From Cytophaga hutchinsonii ATCC 33406 (GTDB lineage: Bacteria > Bacteroidota > Bacteroidia > Cytophagales > Cytophagaceae): a stretch of 64,000 nt of DNA. The translations under genes and the position numbers were made by a program. The stretch lies in assembly GCF_000014145.1 (NCBI RefSeq), contig NC_008255.1, positions 2,620,001-2,684,000 on the forward strand, read 5' to 3'. The notes under the pieces are model-generated. The model made no database searches and was not told the DNA's origin. It worked only from the letters and a program-made list of their open reading frames with translations. Shown one piece after another: positions 27,388 to 36,151 of this stretch (the first letter of the stretch is position 1; each line of letters opens with the position of its first letter).

Positions 27388-28212
27388 CTATTTCAACGGT
27401 ATAGATTCCACAGAAACAAACTCCAGCGCCTGCAGGATGTTGAGGCGCAACAGATCTGCATACCTGCCGTTATGAACCACAGAAGCTTCTGCCAGCCTGA
27501 ACGAATACGGCTGGTTATCCGGATTTACAAACAGTTTATTTATATCCAGCTTAACATAAATCCGTGTCAGGGTATTTTCCTTCACCTGAATCAAAGGTAC
27601 CGCATTGAATATGTCTCCGAAACTGATAGGCATAATACGTGCATCGCCGCCTATGGCCAGGTGCAGCAGACTGTCTTCTGCCACTGGGCTTCTTCCTTCT
27701 GCCAGAAAAAAGATATATCCGGAGTTCCATTCCCAAAACATGTCTGCATTCCCGACATCCAGCGGATAAGGGGCCATTGTAGGATCGCTGTGATTCAGTG
27801 CCCGCGGTACTCCTATGGAAAAGCGGATGTCTGAATAGTCGCCTGTTTGCGTGGTAAACGATGTGGTATGCTGCAGGAAACCGGTTGCTGTATCCTGTTT
27901 TGTTTCAGTAAGATCTACAAAAAAAACACCCTGTGCGGCCGCATCGGAATGAGCCGCCCGCTCAGGTGTATTGGAACGGGAGAAGGCAATATCAGTAAGG
28001 AAAAATTTCAGATTGTTAATCGTATACGATTCGTCTGCTGCATTCACATATACACTATCCAGATAAAAGGGTTTGTCGTTCACCACCGGAATGCACACAA
28101 ACTCTACGTTCGCAACGGGCTTGATCCCCACACCTTGCTTTTTTTTACTGCCTACACACGCGCCTGCTGCAACAAGCAGCAATATAATTCCTGTATATAA
28201 ATGCTTACCCAT
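27388..28212 (-). CDS. MbnP-like periplasmic lipoprotein
   Basis: Lipobox Cys19 (AAGAC), then ANVEFVCIPVVNDKPFYLDSVYV, YTINNLKFFLTDIAF and DMFWEWNSGYIFFLAEGR with Trp160/Trp162, then the late RIYVKLDINKLF. This order matches the MbnP family, partner of the MauG-like enzyme MbnH; in the characterised pair one Trp of MbnP is oxidised to kynurenine and the protein binds copper. The neighbouring gene, two bases upstream, encodes the dihaem enzyme, so the pair is intact. Which Trp would be modified here is unknown. Confidence 0.78.
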   Translation of the reverse strand: MGKHLYTGIILLLVAAGACVGSKKKQGVGIKPVANVEFVCIPVVNDKPFYLDSVYVNAADESYTINNLKFFLTDIAFSRSNTPERAAHSDAAAQGVFFVDLTETKQDTATGFLQHTTSFTTQTGDYSDIRFSIGVPRALNHSDPTMAPYPLDVGNADMFWEWNSGYIFFLAEGRSPVAEDSLLHLAIGGDARIMPISFGDIFNAVPLIQVKENTLTRIYVKLDINKLFVNPDNQPYSFRLAEASVVHNGRYADLLRLNILQALEFVSVESIPLK

Positions 28213-28214
28213 AG

Positions 28215-29243
28215 TTATTCCGGACGAAAAGCTTTATTGGTAATAAACGTCATATCTGTAAGCGTATGCAGAAAACTGACCAGGTCTTTTTTATCCTGCG
28301 TGTTTAACTTCATGCCTTTATGAATATGCACATGTTCTGATTTATTTGGATGAGAAATTCCCCCTGTATTATAATGATCAATCACTTCTTCGAGTGTCTT
28401 CAGGCTGCCATCGTGCATGTAAGGCGCTGTTAAAGCAATGTTGCGAAGTGTTGGCACTTTAAATTTCCCTTTATCACTTTCTTTTCCGGTGATCCGGTAT
28501 CTGCCCTGATCACTGTATTCCATATACAAACCGTTATTCTGAAAACTGTTGTTGGTCAGGTTAATTCCTGAATGGCAGGAACCACAGTGAACCTTATCAC
28601 CACCAAAAAATAATTTATACCCGCGCAGTTCAGATTCATTAAAAGCAGCCGGATCTTTTTTATAAAAGTACGCATCGAACTTTGTATCTGCACTTATGAG
28701 CGTACGTTCAAATGAAGCAATTGCCTTGAACAAACTGGCAGCATCCGGATTCGTTCCATAGGCTTTTTTGAAAAGCTTTTTGTATACATGATCTGCATTC
28801 AGCCGGTTTACGGCTTCCTGCACCGGCAGATTCATTTCATTCGGACTGGTGAGGGGTTTCAACACCTGCAGTTCCAGGCTCGGTACACCGCCGTCCCAGA
28901 AAAAGGCATTGGACCAGGCAAGGTTGATCAAAGGCATTCCGTTGCGGTCGCTTACCCGTTGATTCACCCCTGTGCTTAACGTTTTACCATCGGTAAACCC
29001 CATTGTTTGCAGGTGACAGGAGGAACACGAAACAGAACGGTCTGAAGATAAAAGGGTGTCATAGAACAACTTTTTACCTAATTCGATCCGGGCATAGGTG
29101 AGCGCATTATCTTCCGGAATATAAGGCTGCGGGAATCCTTCCGGGATGTTTAATACATACGGCTTTTCTGTTATGTTATATACTGCAGAGCAGCAAAACA
29201 GCACACTCGTAAGGATTAAGAAAACGCGGATAGAAAGGTTCAT
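28215..29243 (-). CDS. MauG/MbnH-like dihaem cytochrome c peroxidase
   Basis: The ATG at 29243 gives an export signal (MNLSIRVFLILTSVLFCC); the longer frame to 29312 has no signal. Two haem c sites: Cys73-Cys76-His77 (CSSCH) and Cys220-Cys223-His224 (CGSCH), with PLINLAWSNAFFWDGG between them, TSPNEM, and PTLRNIALTAPYMHDGSLKTLEEVI downstream, all typical of the CcpA/MauG family. The gene ends two bases before the MbnP-like gene, so both are on one transcript. Role: H2O2-dependent oxidation of the partner protein (inferred), or peroxide removal. Confidence 0.87.
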   Translation of the reverse strand: MNLSIRVFLILTSVLFCCSAVYNITEKPYVLNIPEGFPQPYIPEDNALTYARIELGKKLFYDTLLSSDRSVSCSSCHLQTMGFTDGKTLSTGVNQRVSDRNGMPLINLAWSNAFFWDGGVPSLELQVLKPLTSPNEMNLPVQEAVNRLNADHVYKKLFKKAYGTNPDAASLFKAIASFERTLISADTKFDAYFYKKDPAAFNESELRGYKLFFGGDKVHCGSCHSGINLTNNSFQNNGLYMEYSDQGRYRITGKESDKGKFKVPTLRNIALTAPYMHDGSLKTLEEVIDHYNTGGISHPNKSEHVHIHKGMKLNTQDKKDLVSFLHTLTDMTFITNKAFRPE

Positions 29244-29381
29244 GTCTTCATAAAGAGTTTGTGAAGATACGAAAAAGTACGCAGGTGATAAAAAAGCAAT
29301 ATGTTCGCTCATTCAAAACACCAATTTTATGCTGCTGCGAATGGAATTTAAGCTTTTGCGCTTTTCATTAATTCTCTGGAT

Positions 29382-29554
29382 CCATCCCTTAAAAAGTGAT
29401 GGCAATGAAGCGCAGTCTTTGTATAATTGAAAACAGCGAAAGCCATTTTGCTCGCTTATAAAATATATTGTATTTGACTTTACTCAGCAACAGACTCAGA
29501 ACCTAATCCCATCCCTTAAAAGGCATGGCAATGAAGCGCGGCCTTTATATAATT
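29382..29554. repeat. Two direct copies of a ~46-base element
   Basis: Copy 1 (29382-29428) and copy 2 (29509-29554) share CCATCCCTTAAAA, then ATGGCAATGAAGCGC and CTTTRTATAATT, each with a CCATC/GATGG or CCAT/ATGG inverted pair. They occupy the 442-base gap between the cytochrome gene start and the polyprenyl synthase gene, where I see no gene. Confidence 0.7.
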
Positions 29555-29685
29555 TCGGCTGCCAGTGAAAATTTTTATTTGTTAATTCTATCAACAACCA
29601 TTTTGAAGGAAAATGAATAACCACAGACGTTGAACTGTATTTTGTTCTTTTTGATATTTGTACCTTGGAATTTCCGAACAACGGC

Positions 29686-30666
29686 CTAGTGTTTGCGCGC
29701 AATAGTATAATCTACCAGGTCACGCAGCGCTTTTTTATATACGGAATCCTGAAATTCTTCTAAAAATCCGTAAGCTTCTTCTCTGAAATTTTCCATTACC
29801 GTGCGTGTGTATTCAATGCCCCCGGACTCACGCACAAACTGCAGCACTTCTTTTACCTTTGCCGATTTATGCGTTTGATTTTTGATAATAAACATGATCC
29901 GTTTTTTCTCCAGCCAGCTTGCCTTATTCAAGGCATAAATCAATGGAAGCGTCATCTTGCGTTCTTTAATGTCGATACCTACCGGTTTACCGATCATTTC
30001 AGATGTTTCATAATCAAACAGATCATCTTTCACCTGAAACGCCATGCCGATTTTTTCCCCGAACATTTTTGCACGCTCTACCAATGCTTCATCTGCACCG
30101 GTAGAAGAAACACCTACAGCACAGCAGGAGGCAATCAGCGAAGCGGTCTTCTGACGGATAATTTCAAAATAGATCTCTTCGTTAATATTCAGGTTACGGG
30201 CTTTTTCAATCTGCAGCAACTCACCTTCACTCATTTCACGTACCGCATTGGATACAATTTTCAGCAGATGGAAATCGCCGTGATTGATTGATAACAAAAG
30301 ACCTTTTGATAACAGATAATCGCCTACCAAAACAGCGATCTTATTTTTCCAGAGTGCGTTAATAGAGAACATTCCGCGACGGTAATCTGAATCATCTACC
30401 ACATCGTCGTGCACAAGCGTTGCTGTATGCAATAATTCGATGAGCGCGGCGCCGCGTTGTGTTGAGTCGTTTACATTCCCTGCCAGATGAGCGGATAAAA
30501 ATACAAACATTGGCCGCATTTGCTTGCCGTTGCGCTTTACGATATACGACATAATCTTATCCAACAGCATCACTTTGGATTTCATTGAATCACGGAACTT
30601 CTTTTCGAAGTCCTTCATGTCGTCTTTCACAACATTTCTTATATCATCTAAGCGTATTTCAGACAT
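29686..30666 (-). CDS. Polyprenyl diphosphate synthase (trans, long chain)
   Basis: Both Asp-rich motifs are present: DDVVDD at residues 87-92 (LVHDDVVDDSDYRRG) and the second in FQVKDDLFDYE (about 214-224), with KRNGKQMRPMFVFLSAHL at the N-terminal substrate site. At 326 residues this fits long-chain polyprenyl synthases that make the side chain of menaquinone. Chain length cannot be read safely. Probably essential, single gene here. Confidence 0.92.
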   Translation of the reverse strand: MSEIRLDDIRNVVKDDMKDFEKKFRDSMKSKVMLLDKIMSYIVKRNGKQMRPMFVFLSAHLAGNVNDSTQRGAALIELLHTATLVHDDVVDDSDYRRGMFSINALWKNKIAVLVGDYLLSKGLLLSINHGDFHLLKIVSNAVREMSEGELLQIEKARNLNINEEIYFEIIRQKTASLIASCCAVGVSSTGADEALVERAKMFGEKIGMAFQVKDDLFDYETSEMIGKPVGIDIKERKMTLPLIYALNKASWLEKKRIMFIIKNQTHKSAKVKEVLQFVRESGGIEYTRTVMENFREEAYGFLEEFQDSVYKKALRDLVDYTIARKH

Positions 30667-30722
30667 GGGAGAATTAAAGTACGAATATAGGCAATTTAAG
30701 GAATTGTACTTGCAGGATACAA

Positions 30723-31211
30723 TTATTTCATATTGATAAACTGTAACGCTACCCCTACATCCTTGGAGCGCAAAAGAGCAATAATCTCCTGCAGGTCATC
30801 AATCTTTTTACCTGTAACACGAATTAAATCATCCATTTGCGCAGGTGTTACCTTTGAGCCCGAGTCTTTAATAATCTTGATTATTTTTTTGCAGCTTTCT
30901 TTATCGATACCATTCTTTACAGGCAGCTCACGCTTTACCATAGGTCCGGAAGCATATTCTTCCTTTGACATATCCAATGCTTTGGCATCAATTCCCTGCT
31001 TTGCCATACGTGTAATGACAATATCCACGATGGCATTCATACGCATGCTGTTCTCGGTTGTAACCTTGATGATCGATGCTTTTTTGTCCAGATCTATTTC
31101 CGTTTTTGAATCACGGAAATCATACCGCGTTGTGATCTCCTTGCGGGCTACATTTAAGGCATTATCAAGGGTTTGCGGATCAACTTTACTTACGATATCA
31201 AAAGAAGGCAT
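30723..31211 (-). CDS. yajQ: YajQ-family nucleotide/c-di-GMP-binding protein
   Basis: 162 residues, standard length; MPSFDIVSKVDPQTLDNALNVARKEI, RYDFRDSKTEIDL, and the end FLRSKDVGVALQFINMK-like segment define YajQ (UPF0234). E. coli YajQ binds RNA/nucleotides and a Xanthomonas homologue binds c-di-GMP and cooperates with a transcription factor. Lies between the polyprenyl synthase and the divergent PhoH gene. Confidence 0.93.
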   Translation of the reverse strand: MPSFDIVSKVDPQTLDNALNVARKEITTRYDFRDSKTEIDLDKKASIIKVTTENSMRMNAIVDIVITRMAKQGIDAKALDMSKEEYASGPMVKRELPVKNGIDKESCKKIIKIIKDSGSKVTPAQMDDLIRVTGKKIDDLQEIIALLRSKDVGVALQFINMK

Positions 31212-31467
31212 ATATGTTCTATTTTATTAACTATCAGACACTATTGAAAGAACGAAGTTAGACATTTAAGATTTGTTAACAAATACTAAAACTTTGATAT
31301 CGCATCCACGTTAGAAAACTTATTAACAAGACAACAAAATCATGTAATTCGTTATCCATAATTTCGACGGAACTGGTATATTCAAAACAGAAATACGTAT
31401 GGTTCCAACAATTTAACAGTTTACAAATGCACTAACGATTTCGTATCGTTTAAACGTTTTTGATTTT

Positions 31468-32823
31468 ATGGCTAAGGAAAAAAAGAGCAGGGACACACAG
31501 AAGAAAATCTTCGTGTTGGACACATCCGTGATTATCTACGATCACAATGCAGTTAAGAATTTTGAAGAGCATGATTTAGCTATCCCCATTACTGTACTGG
31601 AAGAACTGGACAATTTTAAAAAGGGTAACGACATCAAAAACTTTGAAGCAAGAGAATTTACACGCTTTCTGGATGAGCTGGCTGCTGACAGTGCAAGTCT
31701 GCAGGACTGGATACAGCTTGAGGGCCGTGATAAAGGAAAGCTGAAAGTTATCATGAATACGCATGGTACCAAAGAAACAGATGCTGAAAAGATTTTTGAT
31801 GACCGCAAAAACGATCACAAAATCTTAAATGCGGCTATTTCTGTGCAGGCAGAAAATCCAGATAAAAAAGTAATTCTAGTAAGTAAAGATATTAACCTGC
31901 GCCTTAAGGCAAAGTCTCTGAATATCCCTTCGGAAGATTATAATACAGGTAAAGTAAAAGATATTGATCTGTTGTATACAGGCCACACAACGATTGAAAA
32001 TGTGGCGCCTGAAAAGATCAATGAACTGTATGAAAAAGGCTATTGTGATATAGATGCTATTCCGGAGCAGGATGTTTCCAAAAACCATTACTACATATTA
32101 AAAAGCGTCAAAAGTTCGGCTTTAGCGTATTATAATCCCGTAGATAAACGTCTGGAACATGTAGGTAAAACACCTGCTTACGGCATTAAACCGCGTAATG
32201 CAGAGCAGGCGTTCGCGATCCACGCCGTGCTTGACCCGCATATTAAGCTGGTTTCTATACAAGGGGTTGCCGGTACAGGTAAAACACTTATTGCCTTGGC
32301 TGCAACGCTGGAACAGCGTAAAGATTTCAAACAGATCTTCCTGGCAAGACCAATTGTGCCGTTGAGTAACAAAGATATCGGTTACTTACCCGGCGATATC
32401 AAGTCAAAGTTGAATCCGTACATGGAACCCTTGTTTGATAACCTGAAATTTATTCAGAATCAATTCAATGAAACCGATCAGGATTACCAGCGGATTACCG
32501 ACATGGTGAATAAGGAAAAGCTTGTTATTACACCGCTTGCTTATATCAGGGGCCGAAGCTTATCCAACATTGTATTCATTGTGGATGAAGCACAGAATCT
32601 TACCCCGCATGAAGTAAAAACAATTATTTCACGTGCGGGTGAAAACTGCAAGATCATCTTTACCGGTGATATTTTCCAGATTGATACACCTTATCTTGAT
32701 TCAGAATCAAATGGTCTCTCCTATTTAATTGACCGTTTGAAAAATCAGGACCTGTATGCACACATAACACTTGAAAAAGGTGAACGTTCGGAGCTGGCCA
32801 ACCTGGCAAACGAATTGTTATAA
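31468..32823 (+). CDS. PIN-PhoH fusion ATPase/ribonuclease (PhoH2-type)
   Basis: The N-terminal PIN domain starts KIFVLDTSVIIYDH with the first catalytic Asp (residue 18), AIPITVLEELDNFKKG and a later DRKNDHKILNAAI; the C-terminal PhoH ATPase has Walker A GVAGTGKT at about residues 267-274, FLARPIVPL and Walker B IVFIVDEAQNLTPHEV. The combined length (451) matches the PhoH2 group, described as sequence-specific RNA helicase/ribonucleases. A palindrome CGTTTAAACG lies just upstream of the start. It ends in a hairpin terminator. Confidence 0.9.
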   Translation: MAKEKKSRDTQKKIFVLDTSVIIYDHNAVKNFEEHDLAIPITVLEELDNFKKGNDIKNFEAREFTRFLDELAADSASLQDWIQLEGRDKGKLKVIMNTHGTKETDAEKIFDDRKNDHKILNAAISVQAENPDKKVILVSKDINLRLKAKSLNIPSEDYNTGKVKDIDLLYTGHTTIENVAPEKINELYEKGYCDIDAIPEQDVSKNHYYILKSVKSSALAYYNPVDKRLEHVGKTPAYGIKPRNAEQAFAIHAVLDPHIKLVSIQGVAGTGKTLIALAATLEQRKDFKQIFLARPIVPLSNKDIGYLPGDIKSKLNPYMEPLFDNLKFIQNQFNETDQDYQRITDMVNKEKLVITPLAYIRGRSLSNIVFIVDEAQNLTPHEVKTIISRAGENCKIIFTGDIFQIDTPYLDSESNGLSYLIDRLKNQDLYAHITLEKGERSELANLANELL

Positions 32824-32850
32824 CGTTTACCCTATTTAAAAATAAATCCG

Positions 32851-32879
32851 GCCCATGGTTTCAACCATGGGCTTTTTTT
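32851..32879 (+). terminator. Terminator of the PhoH gene (palindrome of the REP-like family)
   Basis: Arms GCCCATGGTT and AACCATGGGC around TC, followed by seven T. Confidence 0.88.
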
Positions 32880-32890
32880 ATCTGATCATA

Positions 32891-32947
32891 CCACGATTGA
32901 AATCATTGATACCCACGATTGAAATCACCCACGATTGAAATCGTGGG
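32891..32947. repeat. CCACGATTGAAATC repeats ending in a 20-bp palindrome
   Basis: Three copies of CCACGATTGAAATC at 32891-32904, 32913-32926 and 32929-32942; the last completes CCCACGATTGAAATCGTGGG (32928-32947), arms CCCACGATT/AATCGTGGG around GA. It follows the PhoH terminator, which has the same layout with other bases. Confidence 0.85.
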
Positions 32948-33031
32948 CTGGGGTGTACAAAATCGGGGTTGGAAAGCGCATGCTTTTTTGTAGTTTTGTG
33001 TATTCATTTACTTATACTATTCCTCTCAAAA

Positions 33032-33955
33032 ATGGAAGCAGATAACCGTCCTTTCCTGAAACGATTAAAATATACCTTACTATTCTGGCTGGTAAAAACC
33101 TTGATTTTTGTTACCGAAAAATTACCCCGGCCGGTTGTATATTTTGTATACGGGGGGTTAGGAAGACTGGCCTATTACTTTGCCGGTGAACCAAGACGCA
33201 GAGCAATTAAAAATTTAACGATTGTTTTTGGCAAAGAAAAAACGCAGGAAGAGATAAAAGCCATTACAAAAAAAATGTTTATGAACTTAGGAAAAAACCT
33301 GGCAACTGTAATGCGGGTATTCCCAATGGAAAATTTAGATCAGTTCTATAAACAGGTAAGGATAATCGGCAAAGAAAATCTGGATGAAGCGTATGCAAAA
33401 GGCAAAGGAGTTGTATTACTTACAGCACATATCGGAGCCTTTGAAATTTTAGGAACGTTTATCGGTTTAAATTATAAATCGATTATGGTAGGTACAAAAT
33501 TAAAAGATCCGCGGCTGGATGATTTAATTGTGCGTTCACGTTCTAAAGGCGGAAGCAAATACGTGCACCGCGGTGAAAACACCTTACAGCTTATGCGCAG
33601 CCTGAAAGAAGGCCGTGTCATGATTATATTAATTGATCAGGATACAAAAGTTAAAAGCCGCTTTGTTGATTTTATGGGCGTACCGGCAGCAACGCCTGTT
33701 GGCGCTACCATGATCGCACTTAAATCGGGTGCAGACATTGTACCTGTAATAGTTCAAATGGACGAACACGACAATCAAACCATCACCTGCATGCCTGCGC
33801 TGGAAGTAACCAGAAGCGGAGATCCGGAACAGGATTTATTGGATAATACCTTACGTATGAATCAGGCAGTTGATGCATTTATCCGAAAAGATCCTTCACA
33901 ATGGGTCTGGATGCACGAACGTTTTAAAACAAAGCCTGGTGAAGAAATACAATAA
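33032..33955 (+). CDS. LpxL/HtrB-like lipid A acyltransferase
   Basis: The ATG at 33032 (MEADNRPFLKRLKY) is preferred; the frame reaches back to a TTG at 32969 only. LYTLLFWLVKTLIFVTEKLPR is an N-terminal membrane anchor, RRAIKNLTIVFG and the catalytic TAHIGAFEIL block (His, with Glu four residues later in place of the more common Asp/Glu) follow, then LIDQDTKVKSRFVDFMGVPAATPVGATMIAL and the WVWMHERFKTKP end. The 307 residues match the lysophospholipid acyltransferase family that adds secondary acyl chains to lipid A at the inner membrane. Acyl donor not predictable. Confidence 0.88.
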   Translation: MEADNRPFLKRLKYTLLFWLVKTLIFVTEKLPRPVVYFVYGGLGRLAYYFAGEPRRRAIKNLTIVFGKEKTQEEIKAITKKMFMNLGKNLATVMRVFPMENLDQFYKQVRIIGKENLDEAYAKGKGVVLLTAHIGAFEILGTFIGLNYKSIMVGTKLKDPRLDDLIVRSRSKGGSKYVHRGENTLQLMRSLKEGRVMIILIDQDTKVKSRFVDFMGVPAATPVGATMIALKSGADIVPVIVQMDEHDNQTITCMPALEVTRSGDPEQDLLDNTLRMNQAVDAFIRKDPSQWVWMHERFKTKPGEEIQ

Positions 33956-33985
33956 CCTGTAGTTTAACTCATCATTACATTGAAA

Positions 33986-34018
33986 ATCTGAACCGGAAAA
34001 ATCGGTTCAGATTTTTTT
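33986..34018 (+). terminator. Terminator of the acyltransferase gene
   Basis: AATCTGAACCG and CGGTTCAGATT arms, GAAAAAT loop, eight T. The gap 34020-34377 that follows is AT-rich and I see no gene in it. Confidence 0.88.
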
Positions 34019-34377
34019 TGTGTTTTTTATTATTCAGTTTATATAGATAAAAAAAATACACACCGTTGATACATGCATTTTACATGCGCATCAATGATTA
34101 TTTTTTATAGCTGTAAAATATGCTGTATATCCCTTTATTACTGATCATGCAGAAATACATATTACATTTCCTGTTCAACATCTTCCTTAAAATAATACCA
34201 TTAAGCCTATCAAAATATGATTCAATTTCAAAAAACAGATTCAGCAAATTGTATCGTATTGATTTATAGAATTTCAATGAACATATCTGCGATTTGTATA
34301 AAAAAATCATTTTTTCATGTAACGAATAAAAATTACTCTACTGTAGATTTGAATCATAAACTAAACAAATCACAAAA

Positions 34378-35175
34378 ATGAAAAAACAATTCTTACTACC
34401 GGCTGTATTATTAGTAGGCTTCGCAACAACTATTACTTCGTGTAAAAAAGATAATGATGATGCTGTAACTCCTTCAAAACAGGCATGTTCAGTAGAGTAT
34501 ATATTGAATGGAAATGATTCTTTAAAAGTTTCATATGATTCACAGGAAAGAATTTCAAAAGAAGAAGTATTCTCTAAATCATCCGGAAACTCTCAGGCGT
34601 ATGTGACATATGACTATTCATCCGGTAAAATAGTTGAGAAAACTTATCAGGGTGGTGATATCCAATCTGAAGTTAATTATCATTTAAATGCAAACGACAA
34701 TGTAGAATACTCTGTAGCATTTGATAAAGATGCATCAGGTAACAATGATTTTGACAATGCAGATACTACCTGGTACCTATACGATTCTGACAGACATGTT
34801 ACAAGAACTATTACACATGATCGAACTGATTTTATTATAACGCAAGGATTATCAAAAGACACTTCATGGTTCACATATAGTGGAGGCAATCTAACTAAAG
34901 AAGAACGTAAGATAGGTACTGCTGCTACGACAACAACTTATTACACATACGGTAACAATGACGCTACAAGCGAATTCCTTGTGCCTATGCCGGGAGATGC
35001 TTCTATCAGAAATATCTATGGCAAGACAAGTCAAAAACTTCCAATTGCAAAGACATCAGACGGAACAACAGTAACATATGGTTATACATTTAATTCAGAA
35101 GGTTATGTAACCCGTGTTGATGAAACTACTTCAGGTGCTAATAACAGAACAGATATTTATTACAACTGCAAGTAA
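34378..35175 (+). CDS. Putative lipoprotein with YD/RHS-like repeats
   Basis: Lipobox Cys22 (TTITSC), then KKDNDDAVTPSKQ and a body of short Tyr-Asp/Tyr-Asn repeats: LKVSYDSQERISKEEVF, VTYDYSSGKIVEKTY, YHLNANDNVEYSVAF and the last YGYTFNSEGYVTRVDETTSG. This resembles the YD-repeat lipoproteins (DUF4595-like) common in the phylum; their role is unknown. The end NNRTDIYYNCK is typical of that group. Single gene followed by a terminator shared with the convergent gene. Confidence 0.65.
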   Translation: MKKQFLLPAVLLVGFATTITSCKKDNDDAVTPSKQACSVEYILNGNDSLKVSYDSQERISKEEVFSKSSGNSQAYVTYDYSSGKIVEKTYQGGDIQSEVNYHLNANDNVEYSVAFDKDASGNNDFDNADTTWYLYDSDRHVTRTITHDRTDFIITQGLSKDTSWFTYSGGNLTKEERKIGTAATTTTYYTYGNNDATSEFLVPMPGDASIRNIYGKTSQKLPIAKTSDGTTVTYGYTFNSEGYVTRVDETTSGANNRTDIYYNCK

Positions 35176-35197
35176 TTCTAACTGCAACTTATAAAAC

Positions 35198-35231
35198 AAA
35201 AAAGGATCGTCCGTTGGGCGATCCTTTTTTG
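35198..35231. terminator. Bidirectional terminator between the YD-repeat lipoprotein and GyrI-like genes
   Basis: AAAAAAGGATCG, short loop, CGATCCTTTTTT, stops of both convergent genes on either side. Confidence 0.85.
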
Positions 35232-35232
35232 T

Positions 35233-35724
35233 TTATTGATTTTTGTTTTTATCTCTCACCGGAATCCATATTTCTTCTTCTGAGTCAGGATCATCTTTTT
35301 TATACGTTTCACCTAACACTTCAAAATGCGGACGTATATCTAATTCGTAAGGAGAGGCTGGTAACCACGTACCAAGTATGTATTGAAAAACAGCGGCGGC
35401 ATTCCGGGCATCTCCTTTGTATAAAAAAACCACATATAATCCTGCCGGCAATTCAATGTATTCCATGCCTTCCGGAATAGCTTCCATAGAAGTAACTTCT
35501 ATGGAAGCACACTTATCAAAGTGTGCACGTGGATTAAACGCACTAAAAAAGCCAGCTGCATAGAATTGTATCGAATATAAATCCGTTCCGGCTGTATGCG
35601 TTACTTCGTGTTTTCTTGACATGAAATTCTTCCAGAGTATACCTGTTTTATTATCAGCAAAAGACATAGACATACGCATGCCTATGAGTTTCTTTGGAGA
35701 AAGAATTTCAATTCTTGATTCCAT
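35233..35724 (-). CDS. GyrI-like/AraC effector-binding domain protein
   Basis: ESRIEILSPKKLIGMRMSMSFADNKTGILWKNFMSR and MEYIELPAGLYVVFLYKGDARNAAAVFQYILGTWLPASPYELDIRPHFEVLGE are the classical opening and closing blocks of the GyrI-like small-molecule-binding domain; the acidic tail DDPDSEEEIWIPV is also typical. There is no attached HTH, so it is a stand-alone ligand-binding protein (as in YdeE/YtfA-like proteins) that may sequester toxic compounds. The next gene starts only 6 bases upstream. Confidence 0.75.
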   Translation of the reverse strand: MESRIEILSPKKLIGMRMSMSFADNKTGILWKNFMSRKHEVTHTAGTDLYSIQFYAAGFFSAFNPRAHFDKCASIEVTSMEAIPEGMEYIELPAGLYVVFLYKGDARNAAAVFQYILGTWLPASPYELDIRPHFEVLGETYKKDDPDSEEEIWIPVRDKNKNQ

Positions 35725-35730
35725 TTATTT

Positions 35731-36084
35731 TTATGCGCTCCTCTTTTTTATAAAAAAGGATTCAAATACCGCATTTGATAAGGAATAAACTAAACTGAAT
35801 AAAAATGAATGCCAGAACGTGTCAATGAAAAAACCATCGATAAAATAATCTGCAAGCATAACCATACATGTATTTATCACCAGCAGAAAAAAACCCAGCG
35901 TAAACAACGTTATCGGAATGGTTAATATGGTTAATAACGGTTTGACAAAGATATTCAGCAAACCAATAACAGCAACAAATAAGATAGCGGAACGTACATT
36001 TTGTACTTCAACAAACCAGAACAGATAGGTGCACGCAAGTACAACAGCTACGCTAAAGGCTAATTTTAAAAGTGTTTGTAACAT
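35731..36084 (-). CDS. Phage-holin-family (YvlD-like) small membrane protein
   Basis: 117 residues with four hydrophobic segments: LLKLAFSVAVVLACTYLFWFV, SAILFVAVIGLLNIFVKPLLTILTIPITLFTLGFFLLVINTCMVMLADYFIDGFFIDTFWHSFLFSLVYSLSN. The KPLLTILTIPITLFTLGFFLLVIN run is the hallmark of the PF04020-type membrane family, annotated as phage holin without evidence of lysis function. Precedes the GyrI-like gene on the same strand with 6 bases between them. Confidence 0.78.
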   Translation of the reverse strand: MLQTLLKLAFSVAVVLACTYLFWFVEVQNVRSAILFVAVIGLLNIFVKPLLTILTIPITLFTLGFFLLVINTCMVMLADYFIDGFFIDTFWHSFLFSLVYSLSNAVFESFFIKKRSA

Positions 36085-36151
36085 TTTATAGTATTTAATG
36101 TGTACTCAAAAATACAAAACGTTTTTGTTTTGAAGAATACAGAAACTATTT

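Noticed and set aside
32891-32947. Possible CRISPR-like repeats
   Set aside because: Only three short copies with spacing of 2-8 bases; they form a palindrome, so a REP-like element is more likely.
34098-34310. 70-residue frame on the minus strand
   Set aside because: Very AT-rich gap without RBS or terminator; composition of a chance frame.
35731-36084. Phage holin/prophage remnant
   Set aside because: The name of the family is historical; no other phage genes are near.
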